From contig NZ_BCNW01000001.1 of the NCBI RefSeq assembly GCF_001571385.1, positions 1,178,001 to 1,242,000 of the forward strand: a stretch of 64,000 nucleotides of DNA, given 5' to 3'. Both the position numbers and the translations under genes were made by a program. Positions within the stretch are counted from its first letter, which is position 1. The number at the start of each line of letters is the position of its first letter. This DNA comes from Methanofollis ethanolicus (GTDB taxonomy: Archaea; Halobacteriota; Methanomicrobia; Methanomicrobiales; Methanofollaceae). This document shows positions 44,377 to 54,600 of this stretch, in pieces. The notes under the pieces are model-generated. The model did not search any database. It saw nothing but the letters and a program-made list of their open reading frames with translations, and was not told where the DNA came from.

Positions 44377-44740
44377 GCCCTCTTGCCTTTTCGATTAAGG
44401 CAAGCTGGGTATCAACTTCTTTTTTCTTGGTCTTCTCGATGACGTCGATGATCTCGTTGATAGGCTTTGCAAGAGTGTAGATCTTGACAGGCCGCCCTTT
44501 GCTCTCCGCCTTGCTTTCGCGGGAGTTGATCCACTTCTTCTCCTTGAGATAGCGCATGGCGATGCTGACCTCGGGTTGGCGGAGGTCGGTGCCGCGCTCG
44601 ATCTCACGGGACGTGGCCTCATCGGTGTTGGCGAGGTACACCAGAACCTTGGAGACATTGCGCTTGATCCCGATATCGATGAGGAGGGTGGCGAACTCTT
44701 CTTCTCTCTGCGTAAAGTACAGGACTTCTTCTGCTCTCAT
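44363..44740 (-). CDS. Winged-HTH transcriptional regulator
   Basis: A 125-residue protein with a winged helix-turn-helix (about 25-95): SKVLVYLANTDEATSREIER, then the recognition helix in QPEVSIAMRYLKEKKWINSRE, and a basic wing GRPVKIYTLAKP. A C-terminal helix (EIIDVIEKTKKKEVDTQLALIEKA) is likely the dimerisation coil. It resembles small ArsR/TrmB-type archaeal regulators. ATG 44740 has GGGTGA 6 bases upstream; an in-frame GTG nine bases further up is possible. Target unknown; the adjacent TBP gene is on the same strand. Confidence 0.85.
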   Translation of the reverse strand: MRAEEVLYFTQREEEFATLLIDIGIKRNVSKVLVYLANTDEATSREIERGTDLRQPEVSIAMRYLKEKKWINSRESKAESKGRPVKIYTLAKPINEIIDVIEKTKKKEVDTQLALIEKARGLISS

Positions 44741-44905
44741 TGTGTTCACCCAATTGCCTATATTATGTTATTATTTGTAATATATGAATATTAGCCATAG
44801 ATATAATTTTTATTTCATGACGTGACACCGAAAAACAATCCCTGAACCACTCGGGGTGCTGGTCATGAAGAAAGAGTCGGAAGACCGCGCCAGACAGGGG
44901 AAGCA

Positions 44906-44948
44906 CCTGCCCTATTATATTGGGCAGGTAATTAAAAAAGGTTATAGT
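44906..44948 (-). terminator. Putative TBP-gene terminator: T-run and 8-bp hairpin
   Basis: Just after the TBP stop the minus strand has CCTTTTTTAAT (T6, about 44934-44939), followed by a perfect hairpin ACCTGCCC / GGGCAGGT (44905-44929) with a 9-base loop. The T-run precedes the hairpin, so the U-tract is the likelier termination signal. Confidence 0.45.
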
Positions 44949-45509
44949 TTAGAGGAGACCGAGGTTCGAGAGATCGGCGATAATTTTCTGCACCGCGAGC
45001 CGTGCATCCTCTGGCTGCTTGCCACCGGTAATGATCAGTTTACCGGATCCGAAGAGGAGAACGACAACCTTTGGATCTTCCAGACGGTAGACAAGGCCGG
45101 GAAACTGCTCGGGCTCGTATTCGATGCGGTCGAGGTTGAAGCCGATAGCGATCTTGTTCAGGTTGATGGGCTTTCCAAGGTCGGCAGAGGTGACGATGTT
45201 CTGGATGGTGTAGGTGAGGTGCTCGTCGATCGCAATCCCGAGGTCACGGAGTTTGCCGCCGAGGATCTCAAGGCCCCGGGTGAGGCTGTCCACGCTCTTT
45301 GCACCGGTCAGGACAACCTTGCCGGATCCAAAGACCAGAGCCGCGATCTTCGGGTCCTGCATCCTGATGACCACACCAGGGAAACGTTTCTTGTTGTAGT
45401 CTGCCCCCGGTATCCGGGATGAAATGACAGGGAGGTCAAGGGAATCGGTTACTTTGGCAGAGGCAACGATATTTTCTATTTTCAGGGATTCCTCTGGGGT
45501 ACCGTGCAT
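44949..45509 (-). CDS. tbp: TATA-box-binding protein
   Basis: General transcription factor that binds TATA boxes and recruits TFB and RNA polymerase. The 186-residue saddle contains two direct repeats: SLKIENIVASAKVTDSLDLP...FPGVVIRMQDPKIAALVFGSGKVVLTGAKS and LTYTIQNIVTSADLGKPINL...FPGLVYRLEDPKVVVLLFGSGKLIITGGKQ. The intercalating Phe residues of each repeat are in place. There is no acidic tail. A TATA box 22-32 bp upstream suggests that its own mRNA is leaderless, which would allow autoregulation. Confidence 0.97.
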   Translation of the reverse strand: MHGTPEESLKIENIVASAKVTDSLDLPVISSRIPGADYNKKRFPGVVIRMQDPKIAALVFGSGKVVLTGAKSVDSLTRGLEILGGKLRDLGIAIDEHLTYTIQNIVTSADLGKPINLNKIAIGFNLDRIEYEPEQFPGLVYRLEDPKVVVLLFGSGKLIITGGKQPEDARLAVQKIIADLSNLGLL

Positions 45510-45529
45510 GTTATAAATGACGTAAAAAA

Positions 45530-45541
45530 GCTATATAAAGA
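45530..45541 (-). promoter_or_regulatory. TATA box of the TBP gene (leaderless)
   Basis: Minus-strand CTTTATATAGC lies 22-32 bp before the TBP ATG, so transcription should start at or very near the start codon. No Shine-Dalgarno sequence is present between. Confidence 0.6.
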
Positions 45542-45550
45542 GTTGGGTAC

Positions 45551-47446
45551 TCAGTCCTCCAGAGTCGAGACATCTCCGAGGTCCATACCAAGTTCCTTTG
45601 CCCTGAGTACCCGCCGCATGATCTTGCCGCTCCGCGTCTTCGGGAGGGAGTCGACGAACTCGATCTCAGAGGGCATCGCGATCGGGCCGACGGTCATCCG
45701 CACATGGTAGCGGAGGTCGGCCTTGAGGCGGTCGCTGCCGGCATGTCCCTCTATGAGAATGACGAAGGCCTTGATCTGGTTGCCTTTCACCGGGTCGGGG
45801 ATGCCGATCACCGCCGCCTCGGCGACCGCGTCGTGGGAGACGAGGGCTGACTCCACCTCGGCGGTGCCGATGTTGTGCCCGGCGACGATGATCAGGTCGT
45901 CGGCACGGCCGATGACCATGATGTTGCCGTCGTGTCCCTTCACCGCAAGGTCGGTGGCCGTATACACCCGGTTGATGGTCGTCCAGTACTTCCGGTACCG
46001 CTCGTCATTTTTGTAGACTGTCCTGAGCATTGCGGGCCAGGGCTCCAGGAGGACGAGGTAGCCGCCGTTGCCGGGTTCGACCGGGTTACCGTCGCGGTCC
46101 ACGACATCGACGACGACACCCGGGATCGGCCGCCCGGCAAAACCCGGTCGCATCGGTTCGCCGACCATCGTCGTGATCATGTGCATTCCTGTCTCCGTCT
46201 GCCACCAGGTGTCCACGATCGGGCAGCGGTCCTTCCCGATGTGGCGGTAGAACCACTCGAAGGCCTCAGGGTTCAGGGGTTCGCCGACCGAGGCGAGGAT
46301 ACGGAGGGAACTGAGGTCGTACCTGTCGGACCACTGTTCGCCGACCCGCATGAACATCCTGATCGCGGTCGGTGCCGTATAAAAGACTGTGATGCCGTAG
46401 TTCTGGATGATCTTCCACCAGATGCCGGGGTCAGGATAGTCGGGCGTCGTCTCGGTGACAAAGACCGTGGACCCGTTCAGGAGGGGGCCGTAGACGACGT
46501 AACTGTGGCCGGTGATCCAGCCGGGATCGGCGGTGCACCAGTAGACGTCGTCCTCTTTGAGGTCGAGGACGTACTTCGTCGTGTACTGGGTGCCGACCGC
46601 GTAGCCGCCGCAGGTATGGATGATCCCCTTCGGGGTGCCTGTCGTCCCGCTCGTGTACAGGAGGAAGAGTGGGTCTTCGGCGTCCATCACTTCGGGCTCG
46701 CAGACTGCAGGTTCGTTCTCCATCAGTTCGTCGAAGTCGAGTTCCATCTCTGAGTGGAGTTCGACCTTCGGGCGGTCGCGCCGCAGCACGACGACGGCCT
46801 CGACGCTCGGGGCATTGACGACGGCCTCCTCGACGATGGACTTGAGCTGGATCGCCTTGCCCCGTCGCATGGAGACGTCGGCCGTGACCACGACCTTCGA
46901 GCCCGAGTCGCGGATCCGCTGGTTGAGGGCGCCGACGCCAAAGCCCCCGAAGACAACAGAGTGGACGGCCCCTATCCGTGCACAGGCGAGCATGGCGACG
47001 ATCTGTTCAGGGACGACGGGCATGTAGATGCAGACCCGGTCCCCTTTCCTGACGCCGATCTTTTTTAAAGCGTTTGCAAAGCGGCAGACCGCCCGGAGGA
47101 GCTGGCTGTAGGTGTACACCTTCTCCTCACCCTCTTCTCCTCTCCAGAAGACGGCGACCTTGTTGGCCCGTCCGTCCCGCACATGGCGGTCGAGGCAGTT
47201 GTGGGTTATGTTAAGCTTCCCGCTCAGGAACCACTTCGCATAGGGGAAGTCCCAGTCCATGATGCGGTCGAACGGCTCGAACCATTCGATCTCTGCTGCG
47301 CGAGTCCTCCAGAACTCCCCGGGGTCCTCAAGATACTTCTGGTACGCCGCCCGGTAATCTCCGATCCATGATCTCTCCCTGTACGAGGGGTCAGGTTCAT
47401 AATATCGCGGCGCCTCCAGGGGCACAGCAAAATCCTGTTCTGTCAT
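45551..47446 (-). CDS. acsA: AMP-forming acetyl-CoA synthetase
   Basis: Activates acetate to acetyl-CoA at the cost of ATP to AMP plus PPi. The 631-residue product has the ATP motif LLYTSGTTGTPKGI, the adenylate-forming motif WWQTETGMHM, and the C-terminal domain with the acetylatable catalytic lysine in LPKTRSGKIMRRVLR. Length is standard for Acs. ATG 47446 (MTEQDFAVP) is preceded by GGAGGTGA; the frame runs on upstream for 94 codons but without family sequence. Divergent from the ADP-forming enzyme; in a hydrogenotrophic methanogen it probably serves acetate assimilation. Confidence 0.95.
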   Translation of the reverse strand: MTEQDFAVPLEAPRYYEPDPSYRERSWIGDYRAAYQKYLEDPGEFWRTRAAEIEWFEPFDRIMDWDFPYAKWFLSGKLNITHNCLDRHVRDGRANKVAVFWRGEEGEEKVYTYSQLLRAVCRFANALKKIGVRKGDRVCIYMPVVPEQIVAMLACARIGAVHSVVFGGFGVGALNQRIRDSGSKVVVTADVSMRRGKAIQLKSIVEEAVVNAPSVEAVVVLRRDRPKVELHSEMELDFDELMENEPAVCEPEVMDAEDPLFLLYTSGTTGTPKGIIHTCGGYAVGTQYTTKYVLDLKEDDVYWCTADPGWITGHSYVVYGPLLNGSTVFVTETTPDYPDPGIWWKIIQNYGITVFYTAPTAIRMFMRVGEQWSDRYDLSSLRILASVGEPLNPEAFEWFYRHIGKDRCPIVDTWWQTETGMHMITTMVGEPMRPGFAGRPIPGVVVDVVDRDGNPVEPGNGGYLVLLEPWPAMLRTVYKNDERYRKYWTTINRVYTATDLAVKGHDGNIMVIGRADDLIIVAGHNIGTAEVESALVSHDAVAEAAVIGIPDPVKGNQIKAFVILIEGHAGSDRLKADLRYHVRMTVGPIAMPSEIEFVDSLPKTRSGKIMRRVLRAKELGMDLGDVSTLED

Positions 47447-47933
47447 GCTCACCTCCGATTTTACATGATCGAATGTGATGGTTTTATTAAATATTTTGTG
47501 GTTCAAAGAATTTTTCAGTTTTTCAAGAAACGGAGTTAGATACATGGAATTGGAGCGCGCCGGGGAAACTACATGATCATCAGTGATGGATCGCGCATCG
47601 CCCCTATAAGACACGGTTTTTAAAAAAATTCCCGGAATTGCACGAAATCTCCCCTGCATGCACCACGAACCCCTGCTCAGGCATGCCAAATCATCGACGA
47701 TCGCCGACACGCGCTTCCACAAATTCAAAAAGGTCTTAAAGGGGAGACTCCGACACTATGGTATCAACCCAATACATATTTCACACCTGCGCATGAACGG
47801 AATATGAACGAGTTCAGAACCGCTAATCCCCCATCTGGAACAGTATATGCATTATCAGGATCATGGAGGAGCGTGCGGTTCGGACACAATTCCCGCTGTC
47901 AGGAACAATTCCCACCCAGGAGAGAGGAAGTTT
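47447..47933. promoter_or_regulatory. 487-bp divergent intergenic region between acsA and acd
   Basis: No gene is supported. The acsA side holds an AT-rich stretch (TTAATAAAAC on the minus strand, 47481-47490) 35-49 bp before the ATG, a probable TATA box. The acd side has weaker AT-rich candidates (AATACATATTTC near 47770) and AGGAGAGAGGAAG just before the acd ATG. The region lacks the GC hairpins of the repeat family. Either gene may have a long leader. Confidence 0.45.
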
Positions 47934-49997
47934 ATGGCAAAAAGAATGCTCAGCGAGGCAGAGGGGTACGAACTCCTCCAGAAGTATGGCGTTCCGACCC
48001 CCCGCTTCAAGATTGTAACCAGTCCTGAAGAGGCCTCAAAAGCGGCGTCGGCCTGTGGATATCCGGTCGTCATGAAGATCATCTCCCCCCAGATCGTGCA
48101 CAAGAGCGATGCGGGCGGCGTGGTTGTGGGGATCTCGTGTGCAGACGAAGCAAAGAAGGCCTTTACGAAGATCGTCGAGTCAGCGAAAGAATATAACCCT
48201 GACGCCGATATCAAGGGTGTCATCGTCGAAGAGATGGCAAAGCCTGGCCTCGAACTGATCCTCGGCGGCAAGACCGACCCGGCCTTCGGCAAGGTGATCA
48301 CCTTCGGCATGGGCGGGACTCTCGTCGAACTCATGAAGGACGTCACCCTCCGCATCATCCCTGTTCAGGAGTGTGAGATCAGGTCGATGGTCCATGAGAT
48401 CAAGGCCTATCCTCTCATCAGCGGGTACCGCGGCATGAAACCGAAGGACGAGGAGACCCTGGTGACGATCATCAGCGGCGTCGCACGGTTCTTCGAGGAG
48501 AACCCGCAGGTAGTGGAGTTCGACATCAACCCCCTGAGACTCTACGAGTCAGGCGCCTGCGCCGTGGACGCCAGGGTCATCATCGATGACGAGTACCGCC
48601 CGCCGGTGAGGAAGGAACGCACGCACGTCCCGCCCGAATACTTCACCCCCCGCTCGGTTGCGGTCATCGGCGCCTCCTCTGACCCGACGAAGATGGGCTT
48701 TGCCGTCCTCCACAATCTCCTCCACTTCCCCGGCCAGATCTACCCGGTGAACAACAAGCGCACCGACGTGCAGGGACTCAAGGCCTACCCGACAGTGACG
48801 TCGATCCCGAACCCGGTCGACCTTGCCGTGATCACCGTCCCTGCCGTCCAGGTGCCGAAGGTGATGCAGGAGTGCGGCGAGAAGGGTATCCCCCTTGTCG
48901 TGGTCATCACCGCCGGTTTCAAAGAGACCGGGGCCGAGGGCAAGGTGCTCGAAGACCGGATGCTCGAGATCGCACGCTCGTACAATATCAGGATCATCGG
49001 CCCGAACTGCCTTGGCATGATCATCCCGCCGCGGGGCCTGGACACCACCTATGTGCACGAGTCGCCGAACCCCGGTTCGGTCGCTTTCATCTCGCAGTCC
49101 GGAGCCATCATCAACACCGTCGTGGACTGGAGCCTCAAGCAGGACATCGGTTTCTCGGCGGTCTTCTCGGTGGGCAACCAGGCCGACCTCGACTTCCTCG
49201 ACTACCTGACCTTTGTGGGGCAGGACAAGAGCACACGGTCGATCATCCTCTACATCGAGCAACTCCCTGACGGACGGGAGTTCATGGAGATCGTGCGCGA
49301 GGTGGCGAAGAAGAAGCCGGTCGTTGCGATCAAGTCAGGCTCCTCGCAGAAGGGACAGAAGGCGGCATCCTCCCACACGGGTTCGCTCTCGGGCTCGTAT
49401 GAAGTGTACATGGAGGCCTTCAGGGAGGCGGGCGTGATCCCGGTCAGAGCACTGCGGGGCGCCTTCGAGGTTGCCGAACTCTGCTCCTCTCCAAACGGCT
49501 ATCCCAGGGGACGGCGGGCGATCGTCATCACCAATGCCGGTGGTTTTGCCGTCCTCTCCTCGGACTATGCCGAGATGTACGGTGTCGACCTGATCGAACT
49601 CCCGCCCGCGATCCTAGAAGAACTCAACCAGATCCTCCCGGACTACTGGAGCCACGCGAACCCCCTCGACCTCCTCGGCGACGCCTCGGAGAAGCGTTTC
49701 GAGCAGGTCTTCGACATCCTTGCGCGGCACTCCGACCTCTGGGACATCGCCTTCGTCGTCGGTTTCCCAAACCTTGTCCTGGACTCGGCCGACTTTGCGA
49801 AGCAGATCATCTCCTTCACCGAAAAGACAAACAACCTCGTCGTCGGCACCCTCCTTGGCGGCGAGTGCATGGACGCGGGCCAGAAGATCCTGAAGGAGCA
49901 CAACATCCCGAACTTCGACGAACTTGAGCAGACCTTCAAGGTTGTCGGCCGCGTTGTCTGGCAGCGCTGCCGGGCACGGTCGATCGGTCTGCCATAA
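47934..49997 (+). CDS. acd: ADP-forming acetyl-CoA synthetase, fused beta-alpha
   Basis: Interconverts acyl-CoA plus ADP and phosphate with free acid plus ATP by substrate-level phosphorylation. The 687-residue fusion has an ATP-grasp (beta) domain first (about 1-225; SEAEGYELLQKYGVPTP, VMKIISPQIVHKSDAGGV). A CoA-binding Rossmann domain follows (about 235-330; YFTPRSVAVIGASSDPTK), then the ligase-CoA domains (FISQSGAIINTVVDWS and GSSQKGQKAASSHTGSLSG, whose His is the likely phospho-acceptor). The order is beta-alpha. ATG 47934 has GGAGAGAGGAAG upstream. Paired with acsA, it offers the reverse, energy-yielding direction. Confidence 0.92.
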   Translation: MAKRMLSEAEGYELLQKYGVPTPRFKIVTSPEEASKAASACGYPVVMKIISPQIVHKSDAGGVVVGISCADEAKKAFTKIVESAKEYNPDADIKGVIVEEMAKPGLELILGGKTDPAFGKVITFGMGGTLVELMKDVTLRIIPVQECEIRSMVHEIKAYPLISGYRGMKPKDEETLVTIISGVARFFEENPQVVEFDINPLRLYESGACAVDARVIIDDEYRPPVRKERTHVPPEYFTPRSVAVIGASSDPTKMGFAVLHNLLHFPGQIYPVNNKRTDVQGLKAYPTVTSIPNPVDLAVITVPAVQVPKVMQECGEKGIPLVVVITAGFKETGAEGKVLEDRMLEIARSYNIRIIGPNCLGMIIPPRGLDTTYVHESPNPGSVAFISQSGAIINTVVDWSLKQDIGFSAVFSVGNQADLDFLDYLTFVGQDKSTRSIILYIEQLPDGREFMEIVREVAKKKPVVAIKSGSSQKGQKAASSHTGSLSGSYEVYMEAFREAGVIPVRALRGAFEVAELCSSPNGYPRGRRAIVITNAGGFAVLSSDYAEMYGVDLIELPPAILEELNQILPDYWSHANPLDLLGDASEKRFEQVFDILARHSDLWDIAFVVGFPNLVLDSADFAKQIISFTEKTNNLVVGTLLGGECMDAGQKILKEHNIPNFDELEQTFKVVGRVVWQRCRARSIGLP

Positions 49998-50544
49998 TAT
50001 TTTCTTTTTTCTGGAGTGGCAGGACGGGGGGCGCTGTCCCCCTCTTGAAACCCTTCAGTCTGTGGCACATCATAGACTTTCTCGACTCCCTCCGGTCGTT
50101 CCATTGGACCCCGGGATTGAACGGGGAAGCGCGAAGAGAACCATGCTAAGGGGGAGCATTGCCGTCCACCCTATGTTCTAATCGAGGAGGGAACGACGCT
50201 ATAATCTACCCCTCCAGATCTCCGCTCTGTCTTCCCCGGGGTCAATCGCAGGTGGGGGTCCGGGGGCCAAAGCCCCCGGTCTGTGCTTAGGGGGAAGGCG
50301 GTTGATCGACGCTCCCCTCCGCAGCCTCAAAAATCGAAGACTCAATGATGGGAAAGACAGCAGGTCCACGCATCACCCCGCACGGTACAGAGTATCCATC
50401 GACCGAAGTGCGAGAGTCTCTCCCGCCCATCCTCACCCCTTTTTTCCGCGACCTCTCGCCCGGGTACCGTTCAGAAGATGACCATCCCGGCAAGGGAGCA
50501 CATACTATTATCACCGCGAAGGATCATGTAGCGGCGGGATAGAA
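49998..50544. repeat. Gene-free block with mosaic GC-hairpin repeat (locus 5 of 7)
   Basis: No gene is supported between acd and the RRM gene. The block has CTCTTGAAACCCTTCAG (start module variant, about 50043), CTCGACTCCCTCCGGTCGTT (50081-50100), GACCCCGGGATTGAACGGGG and CCACCCTATGTTCTAATCGA. It also has a perfect 8-bp GC hairpin with a 4-base loop at 50260-50279, preceded by CTTCCCCGGGGTCAATCG. The order and strand are the same as in locus 4. The last 60 bases contain the RRM promoter region. Confidence 0.75.
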
Positions 50545-50805
50545 ATGGAAAGCAGCAGGTTGTATGTCGGAAACCTGACATATTCGGTAACCGAAGAAGA
50601 TTTGAAAGACCTCTTCTCCAGCTACGGAGATGTAAAAAGCGTTAAAATTATTGGGGACAAGGGGTTCGGGTTCGTCGAGATGAGCACAAAGGAGGAGGCC
50701 GAGAAGGCAAGAGACGCCACGAATGGAACCGAATTCGTCGGACGCACCTTGCGGGTGGAAGAAGCACAACCGCCACGCCCCAGAAGGGAATACCCGAGAT
50801 ACTAG
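50545..50805 (+). CDS. RRM-domain RNA-binding protein
   Basis: An 86-residue protein consisting of one RNA recognition motif. RNP2 is LYVGNL (residues 6-11) and RNP1 is KGFGFVEM (about 39-46), with aromatic RNA-stacking Tyr and Phe residues in place; the middle is EEDLKDLFSSYGDVKSVKII. A short Pro/Arg-rich tail (PPRPRREYPRY) follows. RRMs are common in eukaryotes and some bacteria but infrequent in archaea. The ATG follows a GCGGGAT stretch. Cold-shock or RNA-chaperone roles are known for bacterial single-RRM proteins; none is shown here. Confidence 0.93.
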   Translation: MESSRLYVGNLTYSVTEEDLKDLFSSYGDVKSVKIIGDKGFGFVEMSTKEEAEKARDATNGTEFVGRTLRVEEAQPPRPRREYPRY

Positions 50806-50843
50806 GGTTTTTCCCTCAGACCCCTTTTGAACGGGAAGACTAT

Positions 50844-51470
50844 TCAGGCATTTTTACGAAAAATACCGGAGGTGTTTTTCATGGCGACCTCTCCTTCTCC
50901 GAGGTCCCGGGCAAGGAGAGTATCGAGATCAGCCCCGGCCTCCGTCCTGATCAGGACAAACCTTTTGCTCACCGATGCAGTTGCCGCCGCCGCCGTCTTC
51001 ATCACGAGGATGATCACCCTGACCGCGTCCTCCGTACCGCCGTCCTTCCACCCCTCCCTGATGGAGGCGAGGGCAATAGCCTGTGCGGCCCTGTTCCCGA
51101 GGACGACGAAGGTGCTGCCCGTACCTTTCCCGGTCAGTCTGCCGCACGATCCTTCGAACTCGGCGATGGCGTACCGCCCTGCCGTGGCATAGAGCCTCCG
51201 TGCCCTGACGGTCCCGCCCACCGTCTCTCTCACCTCACCGACAAGGACGCCGTCCTGTTCTCTCACTTTCTCCCGGCCGTCCCTGACGACGACGCCCACC
51301 CCGAGAGCCTCGGCCCGCCTGTACAGGTCGTTGTCGGCTACGAGGCCGCCTCCATACAGTTCTTTTTCCAGGGCCTGGACGGCGGTCTCGTCGCCCCAGA
51401 AAAAGATCTCCCGCATGTCGCCTGCCATCACGGCGCTTTTCGACCCGACAAAAGCGATCACAAGACTCAT
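50844..51470 (-). CDS. DUF2121-type methanogen-conserved protein
   Basis: A 208-residue protein resembling DUF2121, an uncharacterised family restricted mainly to methanogens. Pattern elements: MSLVIAFVGSKSAVMAGDMREI at the N-terminus, LEKELYGGGLVADNDLYRRAEALGV, GVLVGEVRE, ARRLYATAGRYAIAEF, STFVVLGNRAAQAIA and a C-terminal ASVSKRFVLI. The N-terminal strand and GDMREI loop recall proteasome-like Ntn folds, but this is a guess. ATG 51470 was chosen; the frame continues upstream with low-complexity sequence. It is divergent from the large kinase gene. Confidence 0.75.
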   Translation of the reverse strand: MSLVIAFVGSKSAVMAGDMREIFFWGDETAVQALEKELYGGGLVADNDLYRRAEALGVGVVVRDGREKVREQDGVLVGEVRETVGGTVRARRLYATAGRYAIAEFEGSCGRLTGKGTGSTFVVLGNRAAQAIALASIREGWKDGGTEDAVRVIILVMKTAAAATASVSKRFVLIRTEAGADLDTLLARDLGEGEVAMKNTSGIFRKNA

Positions 51471-51623
51471 CCCGCCAACCCCGCCGACAGGTGCTGATCC
51501 TTCAGGCATCATGAATCTATCCCGGACAGAGACCAGAACAGAGTCCGCAGAGGCGGGCGCCGTCATCGGCAGACTGATATAGGGGACTGGAGATAGTGAC
51601 CGCCGGACACAAACCAGGCACAC

Positions 51624-54600
51624 ATGTATTCTGTTCTCTACGTTGACGACGAGCCGGCGCTCCTTGAGATCGGTAGGCTCTTCCTTGAGCAGTCGGGACA
51701 TCTCTCTGTCGACACCACACTCTCAGCGGCGGAGGCGATCGCCATGATGCAGGCCGGGAAATATGACGGCGTCATTTCTGACTACCAGATGCCGGGAATG
51801 GACGGCATTGAACTCCTCAAACATATACGCGCACATTTCGGCGAACTCCCTTTCATCCTCTTCACCGGCAGGGGCAGGGAAGAGATGGTGATCGAGGCCC
51901 TGAACAGCGGGGCCGATTTTTATCTCCAGAAAGGGGGGGATCCGGTCTCCCAGTTCGCCGAATTGGAGCACAAGATCAAACTGGCCATCGAGCGGAAACA
52001 GACGCGGGACGAACTCGCCGAGTCCAGACGGCGGATGGCCGACGTGATCAATTTCCTCCCGGATGCCACCTTCGCCATCGACCTCGAAGGGACGGTGATC
52101 GCCTGGAACAGGGCGATGGAGGAGATGACCGGCGTACGGAGTGAAGAGATCCTTGGGAAGGGAGACTTCGAGTACGGCATCCCCTTTTACGGGGAGAGAC
52201 GGCCCATCCTGATCGACCTTGTCCTGAAGGAAGACGAGGAGATCGAGAAGAAATATCCCCATGTCGTACAGAGCGGCACCAGACTTGTCTCTGAATTTTT
52301 CATCCCCCATCTCTATGACGGGAGGGGGGCCTATCTCTGGTTCATTGCGTCCCCGCTGTGCGATACAAAGGGGAACGTCATAGGTGCGATTGAATCTATC
52401 AGGGATGTCACCGAGCGGAAAAAAGCGGAGGAGGAAACAGAGGCGGCACACCAGAAACTCTTCGATATCATCGATTTTCTTCCCGACGCCACTTTCGTCA
52501 TCGACCGCGGCGGCAGGGTCATCGCATGGAACCGCGCCATTGAAGAGATGACCGGGACGCGGAAGGAGGAGATGCTCGGGAAAGGGGACCACGCATATGC
52601 CGTCCCCTTCTACGGGAAACCGATGCCAGTCCTGATCGACCTGGTCATGACACCGGACGCCGAACCTGAGGCGGAGTACGAGATGTTCAGGCGCGAAGGT
52701 GACACAGTTGTTGCCGAGATGTCCATCCCATCTCTCAACACGGGACGCGGGGCATCTCTGTGGGGGAAGGCCTCCCCCCTCTATGACAGTCGGGGAGATA
52801 TCATCGGGGGGATCGAGTCACTCAGGGACATTACCGGATACAGACAGGCAGAGTCTGCCCGCCTGCATGCGATCGCACGAGGGTCTCCGATCCCCCAGTT
52901 CGCGATCGACAGAAACCATCGCGTCGTGTACTGGAACGGGGCGCTGGAAGCGTACAGCGGCATCAAGACCGGAGATATTGTCGGCACGAACGAGCACTGG
53001 AGGGCATTTTACCCGGACGAAAGACCGTGTCTTGCAGACCTGCTCATCGACGGCGAAGGCGAGGAGAGCATGATCGCTCGCTGGTATAAGGGGAAGTACG
53101 CACTGTCGGGCCTGGTCGGGGGCGCCTACGAGGCGACCGACTTCTTTCCCACCCTGGGCGAAGAGGGAACATGGCTGTACTTCACCGCCGCCCTGATCCG
53201 GGACGAAGAGGGGGAGATAATCGGCGCCGTGGAGACTCTCGAAGACATCACCGATCGGAAACAGGCAGAAGAACAGATCCGGATATTTCAGCGTTTTGCC
53301 GAAACGTCAGGGCAGGGCTTCGGTATGGCGACGCGGGAAGGCACCATCACCTATGTCAACCCCACAACCTGCCGGATGCTCGGAAAGGCGAAACCGGAGG
53401 AGATCCAGGGCACGTCGGTCTTCAGGTATTATCCCCCGGAGATCTCGGAGAGGCTGGAAAAAGAGATCATCCCCGCCGTTCTCGAAGAGGGGCAGTGGGT
53501 GGGCGAGCTGACTCTCGTCAACGCGCAGGGAGACCATATCCCGATCATTGAAAACTTCTTTGTGATACCCGATGATTTCGGAAGGCCTCTCTATCTTGCC
53601 AACGTCATCACAGACATCTCCAGACTCAAACAGGCAGAGGAGGCACTGAAGGCGTCGGAGGAGAGGTACAGGACACTCTTCGAGAACAGTGGGAGCCCCC
53701 TGATCATCGTCGAGGAGGATACCACGATCTCCCTCGTCAACAGGGAGTTCGAGAAGATCAGCGGCTGTACGAAGGAAGACGTGGAAAGCAGGATGAGCTG
53801 GACGGATTTTATCGCGGACCCGGCAGAGTTGGAGTGGATGATGGAGTATCACCGCCTGCGCTGGACTGCGTCTGAGTCCACTCCCCGGGTCTTCGAGTGT
53901 CATTTCAGGGACAGGCATGGGAATGTCAGGAACGTCCTCGTCACCACTACGATGATGTCGGGGGCACGCCAGATCATTGTGGCTATCGTGGATATCACCG
54001 AGCGGAAAAAGGCCGAGGAGGCACTTCATCTTGCCGACCTGATCCATTCCATGCCGGATGCGATCTTCGCCGTCGACCGTGAAGGGAAGGTGATCGCCTG
54101 GAACAGGGCGATCGAGGAGATGACCGGCGTCCCGGCGGCCGAGATCATCGGGGAGGGTGAGCATGCGTATGCCGTCCCGTTCTACGGAGACAGGAGGCCC
54201 TTCCTTCTCGACCTCGTCTCCGCTTCCCCGGAGGAGATGGAGAGGCGGGGGTATAGGCGGGTCAAATGGCGCGGCGGTTTCCTCATTGCAGAGAGCGCCG
54301 ACGCACGGCCGCGGGGGAGGGAGGTGATCCTTCAGGCATTTGCAGCCCCCCTGTACGACGAATCGGGGGAAAACGTCGGCGCAATCGAGGGTATCCACGA
54401 CATCACCGACCTCAGGCATGCTGAACGGGCACTGCAGGAGAGCGAGGTCAAGTACAGGTCGCTCTTTGAATATGCCTATGACGCGATCTTTCTCATGCAT
54501 GACGGCATGATCACCGACTGCAATCCCCGGGCCCTGGAAATGTTCGGGTGCACGCGGGACGAGTTTGTCGGCAGCCCGCTCTCCATTTTTGCACCGCCTC

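Noticed and set aside
44856-45422. A 188-codon plus-strand frame in the TBP region
   Set aside because: Most of it is antisense to TBP. Only its first 30 codons lie outside, over the terminator hairpin.
45875-46753. A 292-codon plus-strand open frame
   Set aside because: Antisense to acsA, with shadow-type composition.
47447-47728. N-terminal extension of acsA
   Set aside because: The frame is open, but the product lacks family sequence, and GGAGGTGA marks the ATG at 47446.
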